This document shows, piece after piece, positions 49,739 through 56,479 of a DNA stretch of 56,479 bases. Location of the stretch: assembly GCA_020344335.1 (NCBI GenBank), contig CP070821.1, positions 383,626 to 440,104 of the forward strand. The letters run 5' to 3'. Positions within the stretch are counted from its first letter, which is position 1, and every line of letters starts with the position of its first letter. Both the position numbers and the translations under genes were made by a program. This stretch comes from Gammaproteobacteria bacterium (GTDB taxonomy: Bacteria; Pseudomonadota; Gammaproteobacteria; UBA9214). The notes below the pieces were generated by a model that saw nothing but the letters and a program-made list of their open reading frames with translations, was not told the DNA's origin and searched no databases.

Positions 49739-51250
49739 ATGTGCGGCATCATTGGTATTGTTTCCCGGAGACCTGTCAATCAGGCTATCTATGATGGTCT
49801 GACCGTGCTGCAGCACCGCGGGCAGGATGCGGCAGGTATCATGACCTGCGAGGGCAGCCACCTGCATCTTCGCAAGAGTAACGGGCTGGTACGTGATGTC
49901 TTCCACACAAGGCACATGCTGCGCCTTCACGGCAATATGGGTATTGGACATGTGCGCTATCCAACTGCAGGCTGCGAAAGTTCTGCTGAGGCACAACCTT
50001 TCTACGTCAACTCGCCCTACGGTATCAGCCTTGCACACAACGGCAACCTGACCAATGCAAACACCCTGAAACTGGAACTTTTCCAGGAAGATCTGCGACA
50101 GATCAATACGGAATCAGATTCCGAAATCCTGTTGAATGTATTTGCCCACGAGTTGCAGCAGCAAGGCAAATTGCGCATGGATGTCACTGATGTCTTCCGT
50201 GCTGTGGCGGGAGTGCACCGGCGCTGTGAGGGCGCCTACGCGGCGATTACCATGATCACCGGCTACGGGATCCTGGGTTTCCGCGATCCCTGCGGAATCC
50301 GTCCGGTCGTATACGGCAAGCGTGAAACAGAGGATGGTACAGACTATATGATCGCTTCCGAAAGTGTGGCACTGGATGTGCTGGGGTTCGAGCTGGTCAG
50401 GGATATCGCGCCGGGTGAAGCCATATTCATTGGTCTCGACGGTCAGGTACATGCCCAGCAATGTGCCGATAACGTGATGCATTCACCCTGTATTTTTGAA
50501 TTTGTCTATCTCGCAAGGCCGGACTCCATCATTGACAATATCTCTGTTTACAAGGCGCGCCTGCGTATGGGAAATCGCCTTGCAGAAAAAATACGCAGGA
50601 TCCGACCGGACCACGATATCGATGTCGTTATTCCGATACCGGATACCAGCCGCACCTCGGCATTGCAGCTTGCCAACAATCTCGGTCTCAAATACCGGGA
50701 AGGCTTTATGAAGAACCGCTACATTGGCAGGACCTTTATCATGCCGGGCCAGCAGCAGCGCAAGAAATCCGTGCGCCAGAAGCTCAATGCCATTGACCTC
50801 GAGTTCAAGGGAAAAAACGTGCTGCTGGTAGACGATTCCATTGTGCGCGGCACTACCTCGTCCCAGATTATCCAGATGGCGCGCGATGCCGGTGCAAACA
50901 AGGTGTATTTCGCCTCGGCAGCGCCCCCGGTGCGTTATCCAAACGTGTACGGAATCGACATGCCCGCCGTGGATGAACTGATCGCACATGATCGAAACGT
51001 CGAGGAAGTGCAGGAAGCCATCGGCACGGACTGGCTCGTTTACCAGGACCTCGATGACCTGGTTGAGGCCGTCAGCAAGGGGAATCCGGATATCGACCGC
51101 TTTGATGCTTCCGTATTCACCGGGGAGTACATTACCGGAAATGTTGGTACAGATTACCTGAACAGCCTGCGGGCCGCGCGCAATGATTCTGCCAAGGACA
51201 GCCGGCGTAGCAGGGATGACGAGGCGATTGACCTGCACAACACGGCATGA
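49739..51250 (+). CDS. purF: Amidophosphoribosyltransferase PurF
   Basis: A 503-residue enzyme for the first step of purine synthesis. The nucleophile is Cys2 in MCGIIGIV, so the start is certain; QHRGQDAAG and the glutaminase site [10 protein letters not shown] follow. The PRPP loop is [16 protein letters not shown]. It ends about 50 bp before the SAM-II aptamer. Confidence 0.97.
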   Translation: MCGIIGIVSRRPVNQAIYDGLTVLQHRGQDAAGIMTCEGSHLHLRKSNGLVRDVFHTRHMLRLHGNMGIGHVRYPTAGCESSAEAQPFYVNSPYGISLAHNGNLTNANTLKLELFQEDLRQINTESDSEILLNVFAHELQQQGKLRMDVTDVFRAVAGVHRRCEGAYAAITMITGYGILGFRDPCGIRPVVYGKRETEDGTDYMIASESVALDVLGFELVRDIAPGEAIFIGLDGQVHAQQCADNVMHSPCIFEFVYLARPDSIIDNISVYKARLRMGNRLAEKIRRIRPDHDIDVVIPIPDTSRTSALQLANNLGLKYREGFMKNRYIGRTFIMPGQQQRKKSVRQKLNAIDLEFKGKNVLLVDDSIVRGTTSSQIIQMARDAGANKVYFASAAPPVRYPNVYGIDMPAVDELIAHDRNVEEVQEAIGTDWLVYQDLDDLVEAVSKGNPDIDRFDASVFTGEYITGNVGTDYLNSLRAARNDSAKDSRRSRDDEAIDLHNTA

Positions 51251-51301
51251 TGGCATGAATAGCATTGACAGCATTACCGGCCTGAAATAATCTGGTGCTG
51301 A

Positions 51302-51352
51302 CAGCGCCGATTTGATTTCAGCTTGCGGGCGCCTTACAAATACAGCTAAAGC
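51302..51352 (+). promoter_or_regulatory. SAM-II riboswitch aptamer upstream of metZ
   Basis: The short SAM-II pattern is present nearly in full. A five-pair P1 stem joins 51304-51308 (GCGCC) to 51328-51332 (GGCGC). The loop starts with GATTTGA (51309-51315) and contains GCTTGC (51321-51326). After the stem comes ACAAATACAGCTAAAG (51336-51351), the conserved 3' part that closes the pseudoknot. These elements match known SAM-II aptamers in order and spacing. High SAM should stabilise the fold and lower expression of the next gene, metZ, which fits the known targets of this class. Confidence 0.88.
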
Positions 51353-51359
51353 GACGGCA

Positions 51360-51392
51360 CCTGCTTTCGCGAAGCTGAAAGCGGGTTTTTTT
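51360..51392 (+). terminator. Intrinsic terminator (expression platform) ahead of metZ
   Basis: CCTGCTTTC (51360-51368) pairs with GAAAGCGGG (51377-51385), with one G-T pair, around the loop GCGAAGCT; seven T follow (51386-51392). It lies 8 bases after the SAM-II aptamer and 18 bases before the metZ start. The loop and 3' arm (AAGCTGAAA, 51372-51380) are perfectly complementary to TTTCAGCTT inside the aptamer (51316-51324), so an antiterminator can form when the aptamer is not folded. Confidence 0.85.
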
Positions 51393-51410
51393 ATGCCCAG
51401 GAGTCAACCG

Positions 51411-52604
51411 ATGTCAGACAAGCACGATGGTCCGGATTTCGAGACACTTGCAATCCGGGCCGGGCAGGTAAGAACCGCGGAGGGAGAACACTCCGAGCCG
51501 ATATTCCCGACTTCCAGCTTTGTTTTCGAGAACGCGGCTGCTGCCGCGGCACGCTTTTCCGGTGAGGAACCGGGTAATATCTATTCACGGTTCACCAACC
51601 CGACCGTGCGCATTTTCGAACAACGGCTCGCCGCCCTCGAGGGCGGGGAGTGCTGTGTCGCCACGTCATCCGGCATGGCGGCGATTCTTTCCGTCTGCGC
51701 GGCCCTCCTCAAGACCGGTGACCATGTGATTTGTTCACGTAGTGTCTTCGGAACAACCACGGTACTTTTCTCGACGTACCTTGCAAAGTTCGGTATCGAG
51801 ACAACCTTCGTGCCGCTCGCAGACCTCGATAACTGGGAGCAGGCCATCCGGCCCGAAACACAGCTGCTTTTCCTGGAAACGCCTTCAAATCCACTAACAG
51901 AGCTGGTCGATATCAGGGCGCTGGCGGATCTGGCGCATGCCAACGGGTGTCTGCTGTGTGTCGACAACTGCTTTTGCACGCCGGCCCTGCAACAGCCGCT
52001 GGCGCTGGGTGCCGACCTAGTCATCCACTCGGCCACCAAGTACCTCGACGGACAGGGTCGATGCGTTGGCGGGGCTGTCATCGGTGATGAGGAGCGCGTC
52101 GGCAAGGATATCTTCGGCTTCCTGCGTACCGCCGGTCCCACGATGAGTCCCTTCAATGCCTGGGTTTTTCTCAAGGGACTCGAAACCCTGTCGCTGCGCA
52201 TGCAGGCGCACAGCAAGAATGCGCTCGAAATCGCGCGCTGGCTGGAACAACAGCAACACATCGAGCGTGTATTCCATCCGGGACTTGAATCGCATCCCCA
52301 GCATGATCTTGCCGGCAGTCAGCAGAAGGACTATGGGGGTATCGTCTCCTTCGAGGTAACCGGTGGCCAGAACAATGCCTGGTCTCTGATTGATGCCACC
52401 CGGGTATTTTCCATCACGGCGAACCTGGGAGATACCAAAAGCACGATCACGCATCCCGCGACAACAACGCATGGCCGCCTGACGCCGGAGCAGCGGGCAG
52501 ATACCGGGATAACAGATGGCCTGATACGCCTGGCCGTGGGACTCGAATCCGTAAATGACCTGGAGGCAGACCTTGAGCGGGGACTCGCGACCATCGGTCA
52601 CTGA
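51411..52604 (+). CDS. metZ: O-succinylhomoserine sulfhydrylase MetZ
   Basis: A 397-residue Cys/Met-metabolism pyridoxal-phosphate enzyme that makes homocysteine directly from an activated homoserine and sulfide. The cofactor Lys lies in IHSATKYLDGQGR; SSGMAAIL, LFLETPSNPL and VDNCFCTPALQQPL are typical; the end has THGRLTPEQR. The start at 51411 has AGGAG seven bases before it and follows the terminator; an ATG at 51393 touches the T-run and is less likely. The sulfhydrylase call rather than a gamma-synthase rests on overall resemblance. Confidence 0.92.
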   Translation: MSDKHDGPDFETLAIRAGQVRTAEGEHSEPIFPTSSFVFENAAAAAARFSGEEPGNIYSRFTNPTVRIFEQRLAALEGGECCVATSSGMAAILSVCAALLKTGDHVICSRSVFGTTTVLFSTYLAKFGIETTFVPLADLDNWEQAIRPETQLLFLETPSNPLTELVDIRALADLAHANGCLLCVDNCFCTPALQQPLALGADLVIHSATKYLDGQGRCVGGAVIGDEERVGKDIFGFLRTAGPTMSPFNAWVFLKGLETLSLRMQAHSKNALEIARWLEQQQHIERVFHPGLESHPQHDLAGSQQKDYGGIVSFEVTGGQNNAWSLIDATRVFSITANLGDTKSTITHPATTTHGRLTPEQRADTGITDGLIRLAVGLESVNDLEADLERGLATIGH

Positions 52605-53826
52605 TGTACGGGCTGACCTGCTGGCCATCTACCAGGCCGGACTTGCGGCGGTTGATGGTCACGCCTGTGTCAGCCGTTATCTGAACGCGAACATGCCGTC
52701 CGGGACGGTCTTTCTCGCAGCCATCGGCAAGGCGGCCTCTGCCATGGCGGCTGGCGCGAGGGACTCGCTGGGCGAACAACTCTCTCGGGCATTGGTAATC
52801 ACGAAAACCGGGCACCTGGATCCGGTGCTGCAACAGGATCCACGGTTTGTCTGTCGGGAGGCCGGGCACCCGGTGCCGACGGACGACAGCCTGGCCGCCG
52901 GACACGCACTGATTCGCTTCCTGGAAGAACTACCGGACAGTGCGGAACTGCTGGTTTTGATCTCGGGCGGGGCATCGAGCCTCGTCGAGGTGCTCCCCGA
53001 TAATGTCGGTCTCGACAAGCTGCGGGCGCTGAATGACTGGTTGCTGGCCAGTGGTCTGCCCATCCATGACATGAATCGTGTCCGCTCCGCGTTCTCCCGA
53101 ATCAAGGGAGGGCGCCTGCTACGCTGGATCGGCTCGCGGCCAACTACCGTACTACTCATATCCGATGTAGCTGGCGATAACCCGACGTTTATCGGTTCGG
53201 GACTGCTCTACACGGCAGACAGAAAACCGCTGGACAATTTCGAGCTGCCTGACTGGGTGACGTTCATCATCGGGAGTTCCCAGGGCGAGCCAGTACCCGC
53301 CGGCAATGAGTTGTCGGTGGAACACCATGTGGTGGCCAGGCTGGTGGATGCACTGGAGGCAGCACACCGGCATGCCGAATCCCTTGGCTATACGCCCACT
53401 ATCGTGACCCATGCACTATCCGGCGATGCACTGCAGGCCGGCCGGGATATCGTGAACCAGCTGCAGGACAAAAAGCCGGGCGCCTATCTCTGGGGGGGCG
53501 AGACAACCGTAAACCTGCCACCACGACCCGGGCAGGGCGGCCGTTGTCAAAGCCTTGCACTGTCTGCCGCATGCAGCCTGTCCGGCCAGGAGAATATCGT
53601 GCTGCTCGCCGCCGGCACGGACGGGACAGACGGACCCGGTACGGCGGCTGGCGCCATGGTTGATGGCAGCACCGTGGCGCGTGGCGCAGCGCGGGGTCTT
53701 GATGCCGGTCGTTGCCTGCAACAGGCAGATGCCGGTACCTTTCTGGAGGCCAGTGGCGACCTGGTGGTCACCGGGCCAACCGGCACCAATGTCACCGACC
53801 TGGTCATCGCGATCAAGTCGGAATGA
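52573..53826 (+). CDS. Glycerate 2-kinase (MOFRL type)
   Basis: A 417-residue enzyme that phosphorylates D-glycerate at carbon 2, as TtuD/GckA. FLAAIGKAASAMAAGA, CREAGHPVPTDDS, LISGGASSLVEVLPD and the MOFRL-domain LLAAGTDGTDGPG with VTGPTGTNVTD are seen. The chosen start is TTG at 52573, seven bases after GGAGG and inside the metZ end; an ATG at 52555 is possible. The overlap with metZ puts it under the SAM-II leader. The next gene overlaps by four bases. Confidence 0.9.
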   Translation: MSGDSRPSVTDVRADLLAIYQAGLAAVDGHACVSRYLNANMPSGTVFLAAIGKAASAMAAGARDSLGEQLSRALVITKTGHLDPVLQQDPRFVCREAGHPVPTDDSLAAGHALIRFLEELPDSAELLVLISGGASSLVEVLPDNVGLDKLRALNDWLLASGLPIHDMNRVRSAFSRIKGGRLLRWIGSRPTTVLLISDVAGDNPTFIGSGLLYTADRKPLDNFELPDWVTFIIGSSQGEPVPAGNELSVEHHVVARLVDALEAAHRHAESLGYTPTIVTHALSGDALQAGRDIVNQLQDKKPGAYLWGGETTVNLPPRPGQGGRCQSLALSAACSLSGQENIVLLAAGTDGTDGPGTAAGAMVDGSTVARGAARGLDAGRCLQQADAGTFLEASGDLVVTGPTGTNVTDLVIAIKSE

Positions 53827-54668
53827 CTGCAGTCAACCGCCCGACAGGCTTTCATATGCGGAATATTTTCGAATGTGCACGGGAATGCATAGCTACGGCA
53901 GACCCTGACCGGAAGTGTCTGCTTACCCGGGAGGCACAACAGGCATGGCAGGAGAATGTCATCGATTTCAGCATGCCTGCGCTTGGTCCGGATGACATTG
54001 CCGATCCAGGCCGGCCCGCGAAACCGCAACTGGTCCCGCCATCACAATTGCCCCGTCGCAAACTGGGTTCCGGGGAGGGGAGGGCCGCGTTTCTGCATGC
54101 CCTTGCGCACATTGAATTCAATGCGATCAACCTGGCCTGGGACGCCGTATATCGCTTCCGTGATATGCCGGTGGACTATTATTCTGACTGGCTCGGGGTC
54201 GCGGCCGACGAGGCGAGGCATTTTGCGTTGCTGAGAGAACGACTGCGTGACCTGGATCACGACTACGGCGACTTTCCTGCCCATGATGGTCTCTGGGACA
54301 TGGCGGTCAGAACGGCACACGATGTCCTGGCACGCATGGCTCTGGTACCCAGGGTACTGGAGGCACGCGGTCTGGATGTGACCCCGTCAATGATCTCCCG
54401 GTTGCGCCAGCTTGGCGACATGGAAAGCGTTCGTATTCTGGATATTATTTTGCAAGATGAAATCGGTCATGTGGAATGCGGCTCACGCTGGTTCAAGCAC
54501 CTGTGCAGGGAACGCGGACTGGAGCCACTTCCCACCTTCATGACATTGATCGACGAGTTCCTGCAGGGGCGGGTTCGCAGACCCCTGAACCTGGAGGCAA
54601 GGATCAAGGCTGGATTCTGCGACAATGAACTCGAATTGCTAAAAACCCTTGCTATGGAGCCCGCATGA
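53823..54668 (+). CDS. DUF455 ferritin-like protein
   Basis: A 281-residue protein of the DUF455 ferritin-like family. The four-helix pattern carries likely di-iron ligands in LAHIEFNAINLAWDAV, DEARHFALLRERL and LQDEIGHVECGSRWF (Glu and ExxH pairs). No substrate is known; some relatives lie near tRNA or quinone genes, but no firm role exists. The start at 53823 overlaps the glycerate kinase stop (ATGA); an ATG at 53856 is an alternative. Confidence 0.88.
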   Translation: MTAVNRPTGFHMRNIFECARECIATADPDRKCLLTREAQQAWQENVIDFSMPALGPDDIADPGRPAKPQLVPPSQLPRRKLGSGEGRAAFLHALAHIEFNAINLAWDAVYRFRDMPVDYYSDWLGVAADEARHFALLRERLRDLDHDYGDFPAHDGLWDMAVRTAHDVLARMALVPRVLEARGLDVTPSMISRLRQLGDMESVRILDIILQDEIGHVECGSRWFKHLCRERGLEPLPTFMTLIDEFLQGRVRRPLNLEARIKAGFCDNELELLKTLAMEPA

Positions 54669-55396
54669 GTAACAGGTTTGCCACTGCCATCCTGGCTGCC
54701 ACCTTATTAATGTGTCCGCTGGCAGGTATCAGCCAGACAGAGCCATCACCAGGTGCATTATCGGGCGGCATCATCCTGTCGTACCAGCAAGAGGAAGCCG
54801 GGGTTGAAGCCTATCCGATCCGCGTCCTGGTTGTACCGGGATACTTGCGCATGGATGACGGTCATGATCATGATGATTTCCTGTTGCTTGACCGGGGTAG
54901 CCGCACAATATTCAGTATCACCCATGAAGACAGGGCCATTCTCGTAATCGAGCAGGGTGCACCCGATGCAGGAGGTGTGGCGAAACCGGATCTCAATCTC
55001 GGTATTGAAAAAATCGAGGAGGATGATGTTCCACTGGTTGCCGGCAAGGTGCCCGAAATCTATATTTTTACAGCGGATGGAGAGATCTGCCTCGAGGCGG
55101 TGGTCGTCCCGGGTCTGCTGCAGCCGGCCGTGGAAGCACTTGGCGAGTATAGCCGCTTGCTGGGCGAACGCCAGCTGGCGACGCTGGACAATATCCCGGT
55201 GGATATCAAGACGCCCTGTTACCTGTCACGCTATATCTACGCTCCCGACAGGGCGCTGGAGAAAGGGCTGCCGATCCAGGAGTGGGATCGCAGCGGTTAC
55301 CGACGGATGCTCACCGATTTCCGGGACAATGTACAAATTGACCCGCAGTTGTTCGAACTGCCTTCAGGGTATAACCGGAAAACGCTTGGACAGTAA
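54665..55396 (+). CDS. Secreted protein of unknown function
   Basis: A 243-residue protein with a signal peptide (FATAILAATLLMCPLAGISQ). The mature part is rich in Asp and Glu. It contains LRMDDGHDHDDFLLLDRGSR, where an acidic His cluster could bind metal, and then TIFSITHEDRAILVI. Two Cys are in the second half (GEICLEA and KTPCYLS). It overlaps the DUF455 gene by ATGA, so the two are coupled. I cannot name a family. Confidence 0.7.
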   Translation: MSNRFATAILAATLLMCPLAGISQTEPSPGALSGGIILSYQQEEAGVEAYPIRVLVVPGYLRMDDGHDHDDFLLLDRGSRTIFSITHEDRAILVIEQGAPDAGGVAKPDLNLGIEKIEEDDVPLVAGKVPEIYIFTADGEICLEAVVVPGLLQPAVEALGEYSRLLGERQLATLDNIPVDIKTPCYLSRYIYAPDRALEKGLPIQEWDRSGYRRMLTDFRDNVQIDPQLFELPSGYNRKTLGQ

Positions 55397-55399
55397 GCC

Positions 55400-56131
55400 T
55401 CAGGCTGGCACTTCCAGATTCTCGAACCGGTAACCTGCTGGCGAGTATTCAAGCACGTTGCCACCGGCGTCCCAGCTTCCCAGGACGATACGGGTTGCAG
55501 GCTGGCCATCGATTACAAGTCTGTGCACAGCCTGCCGGTGTGTGTGCCCGTGGATCAGCAGGTGCACACCGTGCTCTTCCATGACACGGGCAACTGTGTC
55601 AGGGTTAACATCCATCTCTTCGCCCGTCTTGAGCCCGCCGGCATCATGACTTGCCTCCCGTAGTTCGCATGCAATCCGGCGGCGTTCCTCGATCGGCTTT
55701 TCCAGGAAACCCAGCTGCCACTCGCGCTTGCGGACCTTGTGGCGAAATGCGAGATAATCCGTGTCATCGGTACACAATGTATCGCCGTGCATGAGCAGGG
55801 CGGCCTGTCCGAACAGGTCAATCCTGACCGGATCATCGAGCAGGGTGCACCCGCTGGACCTGGCAAATCGGTCCCCGAGCAGAAAGTCACGGTTGCCGCG
55901 CAGTACAAACACGGCTGTCCCGGAATCGGCACACGCGGTCATGCCATTCATGATCTCCCGGACCAGAGGCGCGTCATCAACGTCACCGACCCAGGCCTCG
56001 AACAAATCACCGAGGACATAAATGGCGTCGGCGTCCCTGCCGCGGTTGCCCAGAAAGGTCAGGAACAGGCGGCTAAGCTCCGGGCGGTCATGGTCCAGGT
56101 GCAGATCAGAGATGAACAGAACCGCCTGCAT
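55400..56131 (-). CDS. lpxH: UDP-2,3-diacylglucosamine diphosphatase LpxH
   Basis: A 243-residue calcineurin-like Mn-dependent hydrolase of lipid A synthesis. The metal motifs are in order: SDLHLDHDRPE, LGDLFEAWVGD, RGNRDFLLG, MHGDTLCTDD and IHGHTHRQAVH. It starts 16 bp after ppiB on the same strand and ends three bases from the opposing secreted-protein gene. Confidence 0.96.
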   Translation of the reverse strand: MQAVLFISDLHLDHDRPELSRLFLTFLGNRGRDADAIYVLGDLFEAWVGDVDDAPLVREIMNGMTACADSGTAVFVLRGNRDFLLGDRFARSSGCTLLDDPVRIDLFGQAALLMHGDTLCTDDTDYLAFRHKVRKREWQLGFLEKPIEERRRIACELREASHDAGGLKTGEEMDVNPDTVARVMEEHGVHLLIHGHTHRQAVHRLVIDGQPATRIVLGSWDAGGNVLEYSPAGYRFENLEVPA

Positions 56132-56147
56132 GAACTGGCCCCGGCAG

Positions 56148-56479
56148 TCAGCCTTCCTCTGCAGTGACCTTGTTGATAATAACCGCCTCTACGGGTACAT
56201 CCTGGTGTCCGCCCCTGTTACCGGTGCTGACCTTCTCGATACTATGCACCACATCCATCCCGTCGACGACTTTTCCAAAGACCGCGTATCCCCAGCCCTG
56301 CGGTGTTGGTGCGGTATGGTTCAGAAAGGTATTGTCCTTGACATTAATGAAGAACTGCGCAGTTGCCGAATTCGGGTCATTCGTTCGTGCCATGGCAATG
56401 GTGCCGGTGTCGTTTTTCAAACCGTTGTCGGCCTCTATTTTAATAGGGGCATTGGTGGGTTTTTGCTTCATGTCCGGAG
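56148..56479 (-). CDS. ppiB: Peptidyl-prolyl cis-trans isomerase (cyclophilin), 5' end cut by window
   Basis: The C-terminal 110 or so residues of a cytoplasmic cyclophilin; the 5' part lies beyond the window edge. [31 protein letters not shown] with its substrate-binding Gln-Phe-Phe, [16 protein letters not shown] and the final VEAVIINKV fit PpiB. The reading frame runs unbroken to the last base. Linkage with lpxH is common in gammaproteobacteria. Confidence 0.93.
   Translation of the reverse strand, partial: PDMKQKPTNAPIKIEADNGLKNDTGTIAMARTNDPNSATAQFFINVKDNTFLNHTAPTPQGWGYAVFGKVVDGMDVVHSIEKVSTGNRGGHQDVPVEAVIINKVTAEEG

Overview
The window is a continuous piece of a gammaproteobacterial chromosome of moderately high GC. 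The assignment rests on FleQ, FimV, the order truA-trpF-trpB-trpA-accD-folC-dedD-cvpA-purF-metZ, and the blocks queA-tgt-yajC-secD-secF and ppiB-lpxH. A free-living or symbiotic Chromatiales-like lineage fits, but genus cannot be read from the sequence.

Layout. 1-1965: AT-richer accessory DNA with one HD-type hypothetical gene, one small ORF and a terminator, ending at the 3' end of a tRNA-Arg(CCT) gene, which is a common island integration target. 1966-2156: tRNA-Arg(CCT) and tRNA-Ala(CGC). 2276-9423: a regulatory set made of a very short FlgM-like anti-sigma factor, FleQ, a globin-PAS-GGDEF-EAL cyclic-di-GMP enzyme, FlhG/FleN, FliA and a small GYF-like membrane protein, with no flagellar structural gene in view. 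9399-10806: the AmmeMemo pair amrA/amrB. 10873-20259: glycogen and alpha-glucan metabolism (glgB, glgC, a GH57 enzyme, malQ, glgP) without glgA. glgP starts 21 bp after a tRNA-Leu(CAA). 20451-25877: queuosine synthesis (queA, tgt) and Sec accessory proteins (yajC, secD, secF). 26290-31174, all on the minus strand: suhB, a four-gene stress-type operon (His-rich secreted protein, ECF sigma, zinc-finger anti-sigma, DUF3106), then psd, PCu(A)C and Sco1. 31274-35199: prmB, two small conserved-looking genes, aroC and a transporter. 35280-39534: leuCDB and asd. 39628-54668: fimV, a membrane protein, truA, trpFBA, accD, folC, dedD, cvpA, purF, metZ, glycerate kinase and a DUF455 ferritin-like protein. 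54665-56479: a secreted protein of unknown function, lpxH and the start-less end of ppiB.

The most interesting regulatory element is a SAM-II riboswitch in the purF-metZ gap (51302-51352). It is followed by a strong intrinsic terminator directly ahead of metZ. A 9-nt stretch inside the aptamer is perfectly complementary to the terminator loop and 3' arm, which gives a complete readable model for SAM-controlled attenuation of methionine synthesis.

Other points worth following are the flagellar regulators without visible flagellar genes, the FlgM-like protein that lacks an export half, the His-rich/ECF operon beside copper chaperones, and likely tRNA-Leu/glgP co-transcription. All calls come from reading motifs, gene order and start-site context; no database search was run.
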